Source: Vesta saturnalis
Taxonomy: Eukaryota > Arthropoda > Insecta > Coleoptera > Lampyridae
DNA: 64,000 nt
Direction: 5' to 3'
Assembly (NCBI GenBank): GCA_036346205.1
Contig: JARFJB010000664.1
Location: forward strand, 2,002,501-2,066,500
Of the stretch, positions 24,601 through 35,437 are shown in pieces (the stretch's first letter is position 1; each line of letters starts with the position of its first letter). Position numbers and translations under genes: made by a program. The notes under the pieces were generated by a model. The model was given only the letters and a program-made list of their open reading frames with translations. It made no database searches and was not told the origin of the DNA.

Positions 24601-25460
24601 TTTTAATTACCTTTAAAACTTGAAAACCTGTTGGCAGTATTGAGAACCAATCAGCATTAACATAGCACCAAGGACGAAAAATACAGTTTCAAAATCTAAT
24701 GCAGGCGCAGTCAACTTCGCACTATTAGCGGTTTCCTTTAATTAATTTAAAAGTTTGCAGTTCGGGATTGGGATATATTAGCACTAGCATTAACGTATCA
24801 GTACCGATGAAAAAATATAGGTTCAAAATCCAAAAAAAAAAAATGTGAGTCGGGCTAACTCCAACTAATATGGTTTTTCTTAATGATCTTAAAAACTTTT
24901 ACCATGGAATTGGTATATTTTAGTCATGAAACAGCACCAACGTAGCACGAAGTGTCAGTCTCAAAATCTACAATTCAATGCGAGTGGGTCGAACTTCACT
25001 CTTTTAGCAACTTTTACTATCTTGAAAACTTGAAACTCTAGGTTGGACACCAATCAGTACTAACGTAGTACTAATAAAACAACCGTTTTAATATACACAA
25101 AAATCCTATGAGGGCCATCTTTATACTAATAGCGGTTTTCTTTAACTACCTTTAATTCTTGAAGCCCGTGGTTGAAGAATGATACCATTGAGCACAATTC
25201 ACAAAAATCCATTGCGGGCGGAGCCAACTTCTTACTATTATAACTTTTTCTTAATCATTTAAAAAAATCTGTAGCGTGGGATTGGAAGATTTTGGGCATT
25301 ATACCGCACTACAACGTAGTAGCGTTTCTTAATTGTCTTGAAAATTTTAAGTTCTCTTATGCGTACTAATATCGGTTTTTCTTAATTATTTTAAAAACCT
25401 ATATCACGGGATTGAAACATTTTGAACGCTACACAGCACTAAAGTAGCACTAATCGAGCT

Positions 25461-26127
25461 GTGGTATTAAACTTAATTTAAATTGAAAAAATCCTATGTG
25501 AACTTGGTCCCGTCTCAGTTTCTTTATTTTTTGTTTTCACTTATTCCAGCATTAATGCTAACATCGCAGCATCAAATAGCACTAACTACGTACAAATTTT
25601 TATATACATATTATAAGACTAAAAGATGTTACGCGTTTTCTTTTCAGTCTAAAATATCATCTTTTAAAAGTAAACTGTGGTTAAAAATTACGAGTTTGCC
25701 CTATTTGCCATCCACATGTTTTCTGCATTTACGCATCAACAAAGTATCCTGTTTTCGAATTACGTTCTCTTACCAGTTTCGTAATTTAGTTCTATTACTG
25801 TAAAAAATAAGTGTTTTCCAGTTTATCTTTAAAATGATTTCTGTGCATGCGCATTACAGAAATCTTTCGTATTTGGGCTATCTTACATAAGGATTCACCA
25901 TTGCCTAGAAAGCTCAACTCACCACATCTAGAGTTAAGCGGACAAATGGAAATTCAATTTCAGTGGCAAGTGGAGTGTGTTTAATATCATTATTCACCAC
26001 TGCTGCGTAACGGCAAAATATACGTTTCTTTTCGGGAATGTTCATTTCTAAATTGCGGCAAATAAAGCTCTGGTAGGAAGGGGGGGGGGGCAGCTATTGG
26101 TGATATATGATATGAATAATTGGGAAA
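25461..26127. other. Spacer, nothing recognised
   Basis: AT-rich sequence with a G10 run near 26081-26090. No supported feature. Confidence 0.35.
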
Positions 26128-26424
26128 TTTTTTTTTTATTTTCTGCTTTCTCGAAAGGCAGGCTTAGAGGTCCATATACCACATAAGGTGGGTATTTACG
26201 ATAAAAATGTTTTGACAAGTTTTGCGAATTTTAAAAGTGTATATATTTTTTTACGGCCTATTGAGTACAAGCTCTTCTTGTAGGCCCTCGAACGTGTCGT
26301 GATCAGTACAGGAAATCTGTTTTCCTAAATCGTTGGCACGAGTTGCAATTTCATTAGCTTTAAGTCTTGGCCTGTACAGGAATCGCGTCAGAGCACTTAG
26401 GTCGGGATAATCAGCAACATTACA
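26128..26424 (-). pseudogene. Unknown 3'-terminal exon or retrocopy with poly(A)
   Basis: On the minus strand an open frame of codon-like composition (DYPDLSALTRFLYRPRLKA, NEIATRANDLGKQISC, FEGLQEELVLNRP) ends in TAA at 26253-26251. It begins just after TTACTAATAG, a plausible splice acceptor (exon start about 26424). Downstream on the same strand lie GCAGAAAATA and an A10 run (26137-26128). I do not recognise the protein. It may be the last exon of a host gene, or a poly(A)-tailed retrocopy or LINE tail. The adjacent A run favours a retroposed origin. Confidence 0.35.
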
Positions 26425-26695
26425 CTATTAGTAACAATAATGTTACAATCCCTTAATACAATATAATATCATTCTCGAGTTTATTCTATTGTAAATAATT
26501 TAAGTACAGTAAGACATTATTATTTATCATTTTATATTTTACTGTTTGGTGTACTTGCACTTATTTGACCTGATAGCCAAGGCGTACTTTACTTCGAAAC
26601 GATCCCTAGTCATAATGGCCCGTTACGCTCCTACGCCCAAATTACTACAACGTGACAATTTATTTATAAAATCCGACTCAAAAGCGAATATTGTT

Positions 26696-28405
26696 TACCA
26701 GATCGATTTCAATACCTATGAATCAATTTTATTAATTTTTAATTACACGGAAATTAAGGCCTTCCTAACAAATGTAATTTTTGGGAGTCAAAAATGACGT
26801 CACAAAATAATGTGTAATTAAATTCAATTTGAGGCATCAAAAATGTACGCCGAACCGATATAAACAAGCCAACTCCTCATACATGTATGTAAAATTATTT
26901 CACATACAACTACTCTATCCTTTATTATTACGTGTGTTCAGGCCAGAGATAACTTGTGAAAATTCAAAAATTATTTCTTGGTAATAAACGCTGGAAACAT
27001 GATCCAAACCAGTCAGAATGTAAACGTGGTTACACAATGTATAAAAATCTAGATAGTTATATTAAAATTACGTCAACCATAACACATAGGAACTACTTAA
27101 TTAATCGTTTTGCTTCATTGTGCTTCAAGTTATGTAAACTCATACATTACATTACGCAAATTAACCGAAAAACATTCGGACAACAAACTTTTTGAGAGTT
27201 TCGATTTGTATACAATTTTGGTGGAGTCACAGTATTAAGTAACCTAAATGTACCATTAGTTTAAAGTTGCCTTAGGACAATAATAACACAAAACGTTGTC
27301 ATGACGACGTTATAATAGAATAGCCTTTGATAGAATGGATATATGAATTTACTGGACTGTTTGAGATATTTTCAGCTGATTTAAGAAAAAAAAAAGGAAT
27401 GAAAGAATACCGAAATACCAGACAAAATATCATAACTGAATAACAGAAATACTGAATATGTGTCAAGCAGTAGAAATTGAGCACCATGTGTGTATGTGGC
27501 ATAATAATTTGTGATTTTTATATTACGATCGAAAAAATTTTACCAGATCAATTGCAATACCTATGAATCAATTTTATTAATTGTTAATTACACGGAAACT
27601 AAGGCCCTCCTAACAAATGTAGTTTTTTGAGTCAAAAATGACGTCACAAAATGATGTGTAATTAAATTCAATTTGAGGCATGAAAAATGTACGCCGAACC
27701 GATATAAACAAACCAACTCCACACGTATGAATGTAAAATTATTTTACATACAACTACTCTATCCTTTATTATTGCGTTTGTGCAAGCCTAAAATAACCTG
27801 TATGAACTTAAATGCATGAACATTCAAAATTCATTTCTTGGTAAGAAACACTGAAAACATAATCCAAACCAGTCTGAATATAAACGTGATTATACAATGT
27901 ATGAAAATCTTGATAGCTGTATTAAAATTACGTCAACTATAACACATAGGAACTACTTAATTAATCGTTTTACTTCATTCTATAGGCTGAAGTTGTATAA
28001 ACTCATACATTAAATTACGCAAATTAACTGAAAAACATTCGGACAACAAACTTTTGGGAGTTTCGATTTGTGTACAATTTTGGTGGAGTCGCAGTATTAA
28101 GTAACCTAAATGTACCATTAGTTTAAAATCGCCTTAGGACAACTATAACACAAAACGTTGTCATGGCGACGTTATAATGGATGTTGTAGTCTTTGATAGA
28201 ATAAATACATGGATTTACTGGACTATTTTTGAGATATTTTAAGCTTATTTAAGAAAAAAAAAACGAATGAAAGAATACTTAAATTCCAGACAAAATGTCA
28301 TAACTGAATAACATAGAAATACTGAATATGTGTCAAGCGGTAGAAATTGAGCACCATGTAGGTGTGACATAATAAATTATGTGATTTTTATATTGTGACA
28401 CAATT
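26696..28405. repeat. 844-bp tandem duplication
   Basis: Two head-to-tail copies, 26696-27527 and 27540-28405, start at CCAGATC(G/A)ATT (26699 and 27543). They share the whole order of blocks: ATGACGTCACAAAAT, ATGTACGCCGAACCGATATA, ACTACTCTATCCTTTATTATT, CATTCGGACAACAAACTTTT, ACAAAACGTTGTCATG and TGTGTCAAGC. Identity looks close to 90 percent by eye. Each copy holds one perfect CRE palindrome TGACGTCA and no conserved frame. The source is unknown. Confidence 0.93.
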
Positions 28406-29784
28406 CAGTTACAGCAAAAATTTCGTTCATATCTTGTTAAAACGAAATTTAAGATTTACTTTTTAAGACACAAATGGCGCATAAAAAATATCTGTTTAAA
28501 ACAGTGACAACTTTATGTTCGTCTTTAGTTGGTGTAACACACGTAATTTTTTATGTACCAAATGTATTTTTTTATGACTAAAAAAATAAACCTACCCCGG
28601 CATTGTTTTAGCTTTAAGTACCCACTTTGCTCGTATAAATATTGAAGCAATACATCAAATGTGCATAAATAATAGCAGAAATATTAAAGCAATCGATTTC
28701 ATGTTACCCCTAGCGAAAAGAGAGAGAAGCATTTTTTTGTTCGAAAGCAATGCTTATAAAGAAATGACGATGATAAAGCACTCCGCGTTTTGCTACTTTT
28801 GATTTATACCTCGCAGTTAGTCGACGAAAAAAAAAACTTCAAACATTTTACTCGCCTTACTGAAACTTGTATCAATTTCCTTTTAAATACAAGAAGCGCC
28901 CTTTTTTTCTTTTCTGTTTCTCCTTTTCTTGTCTTAAATATAAATTTATCACGAAACTAATCGAAGCTTTTATTACGAATTCGGATGCTGTGACAGCGAT
29001 CCAATGTCTACTAGATGTGATTAAGAAGGGCCGCAATGGACTACGCCCTTATGCCCCTTGGGGGTATGAAGAGTGTGTCGATCCGCTAAGGCCCTCCAGC
29101 AAGTCTCACGGATCTACTCTCTATAGTAACCCCTACGAAAAGGTCTACACGAAAACTAACTTTCACTGACGTCATTAAATTCTACTGCCTTTATTAACAT
29201 TATTGACGAAGAATACAAATTTATTACTTCCGTCTTCATGTTCTATTTGTTAAATAACGACAAACCAGAAAATTCATAATTAACGGAAGTTGATCCGTTA
29301 AAAGTTTTATCGCATCGTAAAATGAAATAAAATATTGTTCACATCTAATTTGAGGGTTCCGCTAAGTTCTTATGAATCATAATTCTCACTGTCAGAAAAC
29401 CGCATTTCAATTTTGTCTTTAATGCCTCGGGCTTAAGTATTACTTCTGCGTTTTCTTTTAATTGCTATGTAATGATCGTTACTTCATCAAACTAATCAAT
29501 ATTATTAGGCAATTTTTAATACCGTATTATTACCTGGTTTATGATCTTCGTCTCACGATTTTTTGTTGGATCGAAATGTTGCTGAATTTACTTTACCGTT
29601 GTGTGTATATGTGCATAAAATTTATATACGCTGCCACACTTACCTTTCAACCTTGCATTATAAATAATTCCTTTATATTACAGAACTGGCAAGATAAATG
29701 CGAAACTAAGATTTTGTTACAATAATCGGAATAATAATTTATAAAATAACATGAATTTGTTACAATAATTTTTTTACACTTCGT
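28406..29784. other. Spacer with a GC-rich patch
   Basis: No gene recognised. Bases 29020-29150 are notably G+C-rich (GGGCCGCAATGG, GCCCCTTGGGGGTATG) compared with flanking AT-rich DNA. They may be a SINE or LINE fragment, but no RNA polymerase III boxes or family motif could be identified. Confidence 0.35.
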
Positions 29785-29842
29785 GGATTAAAAGTACTAT
29801 TTGGTTCCCCCATTTTTGGGACTGAAGTGTTACTTTTAATCC
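29785..29842 (-). other. Stem-loop 3' of the tyrosine recombinase gene
   Basis: GGATTAAAAGTA (29785-29796) is exactly complementary to TACTTTTAATCC (29831-29842). An inner partial stem (GGTTCCCCC and GGGACT) surrounds ATTTTT. It lies 110 bases past the stop codon of the minus-strand recombinase. It could be an element terminus or a 3'-end signal; the function is unknown. Confidence 0.55.
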
Positions 29843-29952
29843 CTATGGATTAAAAAAAAATTTAATCCTCCGAGTATTAAAAAATAAATAATTCACTCTA
29901 CTAAATAATAATTTTATTAATAAAAATCAGCAATTAACATTTAAGATAACAT

Positions 29953-30899
29953 CTACTTTTGATTAACATTTACGGATATATTTACATTTGTACAGTTATT
30001 AAAGTTAAAAAATTTACCAAAATCGTTGTCCTTAGAATTAAGAACATTATTGAATGATGTTGAAACGATAGATGCATTGATAGTATTTATTTGGTTTTCT
30101 GAATCAATTTTTTTTTCATTTTCATGCCCAAAAATTTTTTCTGCTATAATTTTTTTGTTATTTATAGAGCTTTCAACATATCCCTCAGCCACTGAAGACG
30201 ACTTCCAACCTCCGTGTCTTTTGAGAACGTCGACATTTGCCCCAGAATTGGCTAATAAAGACGCCGACGTGCGTCGAAAACAATGATCGGTATATAACGA
30301 GGGTTCAGGAAGTTTCAAAAAAGTTGCAATTCTTTGGGGTAGTTTTCCAAAGGTATTTTTTCCAATGGGTTGAGTTGAACATCTCCGGTCTTTATATTGG
30401 ACAAAAAATCGTGAATGGTTTGTGTCAGGTTTTCTTAAAGCAATGTCATTTCTGCATAGATTTGTAAAATTGGCTGGGTTATTCACTGAATTCTGAACAA
30501 CGATTACTCGGTCAATATTGTTCTTTGTATTTTTTATATTAACTAAGATAGAGTAACCCAAATCTGTAACATTGTGAATTGATAATTCAACTAATTCGTT
30601 TCCTCTACACGCTCCTGCTACACCCATTATCAGTGCAACCTAAAAATTGAACACAGTGTCAAAATATCTATAAAAAAATTTATAGACGTTATATTACTCA
30701 CCTTAACCATTAAAAAACGGTCGTCTGGAGCTTGAATTAGGAATTGATCGACTTGTTCATCAGTAAGAACTTTTGACTTCTTTGGCTTATAGAAGTCACT
30801 TTTTCTTTTCAGAAAAGCTTTTAATTTCGGGTATTGGGATATGTCAATATTACAGTTTCCTATACAGGTTGTCCCATTTTCGTATGTTTTACGGGGCAT
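29953..30899 (-). CDS. Crypton-like tyrosine recombinase, two exons, 5' end disrupted
   Basis: A site-specific DNA recombinase of the phage-integrase (tyrosine recombinase) fold, of the kind found in insect Crypton-like transposons. Exon 1 is 30899-30702 and exon 2 is 30639-29953. The 62-bp intron (30701-30640, GTGAGT...TTTTTAG) joins MVK to VALIMG in frame. Visible parts are the core-binding end (YPKLKAFLKRKSDFYKPKK, LTDEQVDQFL) and the catalytic arginine in GACRGNELVEL. HCFRR supplies the H-x-x-R box, KRHGGW the H/W box and AEGYVESS the tyrosine nucleophile. An Asn-rich tail ends the protein (NCTNVNISVNVNQK). The first dozen residues (MPRKTYENGTTC) come from the terminal repeat of a mariner inserted at 30864, so the true N-terminal domain is cut off. 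The catalytic half is uninterrupted. Confidence 0.88.
30640..30701 (-). other. 62-bp intron of the tyrosine recombinase
   Basis: Donor AAG|GTGAGT and acceptor TTTTTAG|G on the minus strand. Removal keeps the frame and restores the conserved order ...MVK-VALIMG-ACR. The plus-strand relative has an intron-like break at the same point. Confidence 0.8.
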
Positions 30900-32916
30900 C
30901 TCGCTTATTTTTTAGGTTAGAACCTTGCGGTTTTCGCGACACCGTGCTACTTTTTAATGAAACCAAAGATGCACTGATCAAATTTGTCATAGCCATCTTA
31001 GTTTTTGTGCTACAGGGTAATTTTGGAAAAATTGCATTTTCAGTCATCCCCTGTAACTGTTATTGTCAGACATATTAAAAAAGTAAAAACTGATATTTGT
31101 AGATTTTTTACGTAGAATCCAGTGGCGATACTCAGATTTTCGTTAGAGGTCACAGTTTTTGAGATATTGACATAAAATAATTAATTAATCTCAAATATTG
31201 TTCAAATTACAAACTATTATGTCTCCTACAAGTTTCACAAAGTTTATAAATTCTTTTAATAGCATTTTCCAAAATAAATGATTGTCTTCGTAATTCTGCA
31301 AAAGCATTTTCCGTTGCAATTTTTAATTGTTGCATGTTGGCATATTGCCTTGAATAAATTTTATTCTTTAAATACCTCCACAAAAAAAATCCAAAACCGA
31401 GAGATCCGGTGATCGTGGTGGCCATCAAACAGGTCCATTTGTTCCAATCCATCTCCTGGGAAAACGTTCATTTAGCCAGTTTTGTATTATTCTAGTTTTT
31501 TCTTGTAGAATTTGTAAGTACCCATTAGAGTTTAGGTTTTCTTCATAAATATTGTAAACTATTTTTCGGTTAAAAATAAAGCAGGAGACGTTAAATCCGA
31601 ACCTGCCTTGACGCTCTCTAGGAAAAAAACACGTGGGTGTTTTCTTGACTCCAAAACCGCGAGTTGTGTCTATTAAGAATTCCCGAACTTGTGAAATGTG
31701 CCTCGTCTGACCAAATTATTTTTTTTTCAAAATTATTGTCCTGAGTTTTCATATTTATAAACCAATTGCATAACTCCAATCTACGTTCAGCATCACCAGG
31801 GTGCAGATGATGAACAAGTTTATACTTGTAGGGTTTGAATTTATGTTTTTTTAAAATCTTTTGCACTGTTGTTTTAGACACACCGGTCTCTTCATCTATT
31901 TTCCTGCACGAGGTTTCAGGAGTGGCTTGAACAACTGCTAAAACGTTGATCTCTGATTCCTCGTTCTCTTTATTGTAAACTCGGGGTCGAGGCTTGTCAA
32001 AATATCCATGTTGGCAAAGATTAAATTTTAATTTTTGAAATATTCTTCTGTCGGTTTTTCTTCTTTCGGGATATCTATATGACAAAATAGGTATATAAAA
32101 TAAATACAAATTCTAAGGTAAAGATTAACTGACCTGTTCAGATAGAGTTCTAAGGCCTGGTCTGCGTTTTCATTAGATAATATGAAGCAGGTATTCATAT
32201 CATATTTCTGAAAGTTTTCAAATTTTTGGTTTCGAGCCATATTAAAAAATAATTAAACAACAACAACAATAACAACAACAAGAACGATAACAATAAACAA
32301 AAACAACGAATAACAATAAATATCAGCACTAAATTTGGGAAAATGTAACCAGGAATAATTTGAGAGAAGCAGAAACTTCAAAAATCAAATACCTAAGTAA
32401 TGGCAGAACGTTAATTATTTTGTTTTTTGCGTTACCATGGTTACCCACGGCTATCCACTATTATCAATGTAAATTATAGAAAAAAATCATTTTGTCACGT
32501 TATTTATAAAGATAAATATAGACTATGCTATATTTTTGAAAAGCTCTTGGCAAGGGGAAAAAGATTTTAAAAAAATATATAGGGTGTCCCATAAAAAAAA
32601 AGGTTATGTTAATATCTCAAAAACTGTGACCTCTAAAGAAATTCTGAGTACGCCACTGGATTCTACGTAAAAAAATCGACAAATATCAGTTTTTACTTTT
32701 TGAATATGTCTGACAATAACAGAGTTATAGGGGATGACTGAAAATGCAATTTTTCCAAAATCACCCTGTAGCACACAACCTAAGATGGCTATGGCAAATT
32801 TGATTAGTGCATCTTTGGTTTCATTAAAAAATAGCACGGTATCGCGAAAATCGCAAGGTTCTATCCTAAAAAATAAGCTAGATACCCCGTAAAACATACG
32901 AAAATGGGACAGCTTG
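30865..32916 (-). mobile_element. Mariner-like element with terminal repeats of about 305 bp
   Basis: Inverted repeats at 30865-31168 and about 32604-32916 match over their whole length with scattered changes (TGTCCCATTTTCGTATG at the outer ends, GAGATATT-ACATA at the inner ends). The outermost bases are CAGGTTGTCCC and, inverted, CAAGCTGTCCC. They are flanked by TA on the left and CA on the right, a mutated TA duplication. The element sits in the 5' region of the tyrosine recombinase gene. A CAA-rich simple repeat lies at 32266-32330, and an extra GGGTGTCCCAT lies at 32581 inside the right repeat boundary. Confidence 0.85.
31207..32240 (-). pseudogene. Mariner transposase (DUF4817 type) with internal deletion
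   Basis: Minus-strand transposase. Exon 1 (32240-32134: MARNQKFENFQKYDM, NADQALELYLN) joins exon 2 (from 32074: YPERRKTDRRIFQKL) through a 59-bp GT-AG intron (32133-32075) that splits an arginine codon. HTH segments follow: SCRKIDEETGVSKTTVQKIL and KFKPYKYKLVHHLHPGDAE. The first catalytic box is IIWSDEAHF (about 31720). After WSQENTHVF the frame shifts and the stretch that should carry the second acidic box (FQHDG-P-H) is missing between LQILQEK and IIQNWLNERFP. PPRSPDLSVLDFFLWRYLK then follows after an in-frame stop, and the tail ends at 31207. It cannot encode an active enzyme. Confidence 0.9.
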
Positions 32917-33163
32917 CACAATACTAATGCGTTTTTAATTGACTAAGTTATCAATTATTCAAGCAATGGAATTTTTTTTCATTACTAAGCTGTTGTCAGC
33001 CAATCGTATGCCAAGTTTTTCATTATTCTTCAGGTCTCAATGTAGGGTTACTTTGGAAACGTTTGTGAAGCAAAAATCAAGATCCCGCATCGCGATAAAT
33101 TCAAACGTCAAAACATTAATGTCAATAAAAAAATACGACAAATCAATTTCGTGAAAAGTTGAC

Positions 33164-34130
33164 ATGGAAATGGACAGTGCGACCATGGCGATCAATGACG
33201 AAGACGTAATTCTAACAGCAAAGCAAATGACCCTCAATTTACTTCCTCAGAAATCTCGCAAAAAAATATGAAATCGTATACAGAACGTTCATGGATTGGC
33301 GCAACACAAAGTTCCCTTTCTGAAAATATACTTCTAGCATATTTTGGCGAATTAGCCGGAAAATACAAATCTTCGTCTTTATGGGCCATCTGCGCTCAAA
33401 AGCAGCATTAGCATTCACAATAATGTAAATATCGAAACCTATGTAATATTGCGCGCCTTTTTAAAACGAAAATCTGAAAATTATCAACCCAAAAAATCAA
33501 AAACTTTCACTCCTGAGCAAATCAACATCTTTTTAAGTCAAGCTCCGGATGACATATATCTGGAAATGAAGGTAAAAAAATATAGATGATTTTTAATGTT
33601 GTTTTAATTGTGACTTTTAAGGTTGTCTTAATTATGAGGATCATGCGCGCATGCCGAACCAACGAACTCCATGCGATGAAAATTCAAGATCTTGAAGATT
33701 TGAAAACCACATCAGTTGTAACAGTTCCTGTCACCAAGACGAATCATCCCAGGGAATTCACAGTAACAGACGATTTTTACAAGATTGTTAAAAAGTATAT
33801 CAGTCTCCGGCCAGCAACGGCCACATTTCCCTTTCTTTTTTGAATTATCAAAAAGAGAAATGTACCTGCCAAAAAATAGGAGTCAACAAGTGTACCAGTA
33901 TGGGGAAACAAATAGCTTCATTTCTACACCTATCTGATCCTAACATGTACACTGGGCACAGTTTTAGAAGATCATCCGCAACTTTGTTAATCGATGCAGG
34001 CGCAGATATCAGCCCTAAAATCTACAACTGTCGCAGAATGATATATTGACACTTCAATAAAAATAAAATGGATGCTGCGAATAAAATTTCAGCGTTATTC
34101 AAGAAAGTAGCAGCAACAACACCACCGTAA
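33164..34130 (+). pseudogene. Crypton-like tyrosine recombinase, damaged copy
   Basis: A plus-strand relative of the minus-strand recombinase, arranged head to head with it. The N-terminal core-binding domain, lost in the other copy, is visible: LNLLPQKSRKKYE, VYRTFMDWRN, ENILLAYFGELAGKY and LKSSISIHNNVNIETY, in shifting frames (33220-33450). KPKKSKTFTPEQINIFL-type sequence runs to MK at about 33570. A GTAAAA...TTTTAAG segment (33571-33620) matches the intron position. The catalytic arginine is in RACRTNELHAM (about 33650), GHSFRRSSATLL holds H-x-x-R (about 33955) and YIDTS keeps the tyrosine. The stretch that should contain HGGW is deleted between AGADIS and STTVAE. Several frameshifts and a stop make it a pseudogene. 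Confidence 0.87.
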
Positions 34131-34311
34131 ATAACAAATCTAACACTTTTACTGCTGCTAACAAAAATTTGAGCATAGGCATGAATTCACCTCCCTTTTC
34201 AATTATAAATTATGGTATAGTTAATGTTTTCGTTAATAAGTACGATCATTGAACTACTTTATTTTTATTTTGTTAATTTTGTTTGATGTATAGGTTTTAA
34301 CTCGTGAGAAG

Positions 34312-34380
34312 GGCATTATTCACTCATGTAAATTACACCACTCGTCTTCGACTCGTGGTGAATCTTTATGAATAATTGCC
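34312..34380. other. Nested inverted repeat 3' of the damaged recombinase
   Basis: GGCATTATTCA (34312-34322) is the inverse of TGAATAATTGCC (34369-34380) apart from one base. Inside, CACCAC/GTGGTG with TCG/CGA form a second stem around CTT. It lies about 180 bp past the last codon. The other recombinase also has a stem-loop just past its stop, so these may be element ends. Confidence 0.6.
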
Positions 34381-34512
34381 AACTTTCTCACTCATTGAAT
34401 AATATACTATTATTTGTGGTTAGTAAAATTATTCGACATGCATTAAACAACCAAAACGAGATGATTACCCACAACCGTCCCCCGTAGGAGGACGGGATCA
34501 TAATTTCTTAGC

Positions 34513-35437
34513 CTAAGAATGAAAGACTAATTTTATGTTTTCAAAAAAATTTTCAACATAATCACCTAAACGATCTATACACTTTCTCCAACAATGATCT
34601 AAAGCCTTAATCCCATCGCGAAAGGTGCTTTCTTCAAGGCTTGCAAAATATTCATCAACCGCGAACTTGACCTCTTCGTTAGTCGAAAATCGTTGTCCGC
34701 CTAGGAAGATTTTGAGTTTGGGGAATAAGTGGAAGTCTGACGGAGCTAGATTGGGCGAATAAGGAGGATGCGGAAGCAAATCATACTTCAGTTCGTCAAT
34801 TTTTGCATTCGCTATAATACTTGTGTGGGGCCTTGCATTATCCTGGTGCAAAATGATTTTCTTGTAAGCTAAACCTGGTCTTTTTTGTCGAATAATTTGG
34901 TTTAATTTGTCCAACAGGTTAGCATAATAACCCCAGTTATGGTTTGCCCTTTAGGTAAATAGTCTTTCTTCGGAGGTGGACAACCATGTTCAATACACTG
35001 TTTTGATTGCCGTTTTGTCTCAGGGGTATAATGATGAACTCAAGTGGGGCATTCTTGCGATATTTGCATTCGAAAACGTTTTTGGTCTAGGGTGAGCAAA
35101 CGAGGCACCCATCTCGCAGAAAGCTTTTTCATATCCAATTCTTGAGTTATGATATTATGTACCAGTTCTTTTGAGATGTTCACAATGTTAGCTATCTTAC
35201 TTAACTTCATTGAAATCATGGTATGGATTTTGCTTACCATTTCCGGAGTAGTGGCACTTTTAGGGCGTCTAGAGCGGTGCTCGTCTTTTATGCTCGTACG
35301 ATCACGTTTAAATGCAGCCACCCAGTTCTTTACCGTGGGATATGATGGTGCACTTTCACCCAATACGTTGTGTATTTATTCAAAAATCTCCGCGTTTTTC
35401 AAACCTTTTTTAAGCAGAATAATCATCCCATCCTCGT
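34513..35437 (-). pseudogene. Mariner (D34D-type) transposase, broken
   Basis: A SETMAR-like mariner transposase on the minus strand. The N-terminal HTH (MIILLKKGLKNAEIFE, stop, LGESAPSYPTVKNWVAAFKR) starts at about 35437. RRPKSATTPEMVSKIHTMI, KIANIVNISKELVHNII and RWVPRLLTLDQK follow. The first catalytic aspartate region is destroyed: VHHYTPETKRQS remains but the preceding DETW reads as a stop. About 35 residues between CPPPKK and DYLPKG are deleted, and a frameshift follows. The C-terminal part is open at 34914-34513, with LHQDNARPH (second D) and PYSPNLAPSDFHLFP (third D). The last bases before 34500 (GGAGGACGGGAT) give no clear inverted terminal repeat. Confidence 0.9.

Larger units (their letters stand above)
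21600..25460. repeat. Divergent satellite of about 135 bp, with an orientation switch
   Basis: About 25-28 divergent monomers. Each contains CTACGTTAGTGCTGATTGG, TGCCCAAAATGTTCCAA, AGATAATTAAGAAAAACCGC, TATTAGTGCGAAGTTGG and CCCGCCCGCATTGGATTTTTG. Monomer starts (GTTAGTGCTG-like) lie near 21613, 21709, 21848, 21984, 22112, 22267, 22385 and 22548, and the series continues. From 21.6 to about 24.15 kb the monomers read on the plus strand. From about 24.6 to 25.46 kb they read on the minus strand, for example the complement of CGCTAATAGTGCGAAGTTG near 24710. A non-satellite block lies between the halves. Confidence 0.92.

Noticed and set aside
25483..25803. 106-codon plus-strand frame
   Set aside because: F/L/S/Y-rich translation of AT-rich DNA adjoining the satellite, with no motif and no start context.
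32581..32925. A separate MITE with TGTCCCAT ends inside the right terminal repeat
   Set aside because: Possible, but the inverted partner at 30865-31168 with the transposase between them is better explained by one long-TIR mariner. The inner GGGTGTCCCAT has no partner at the left.
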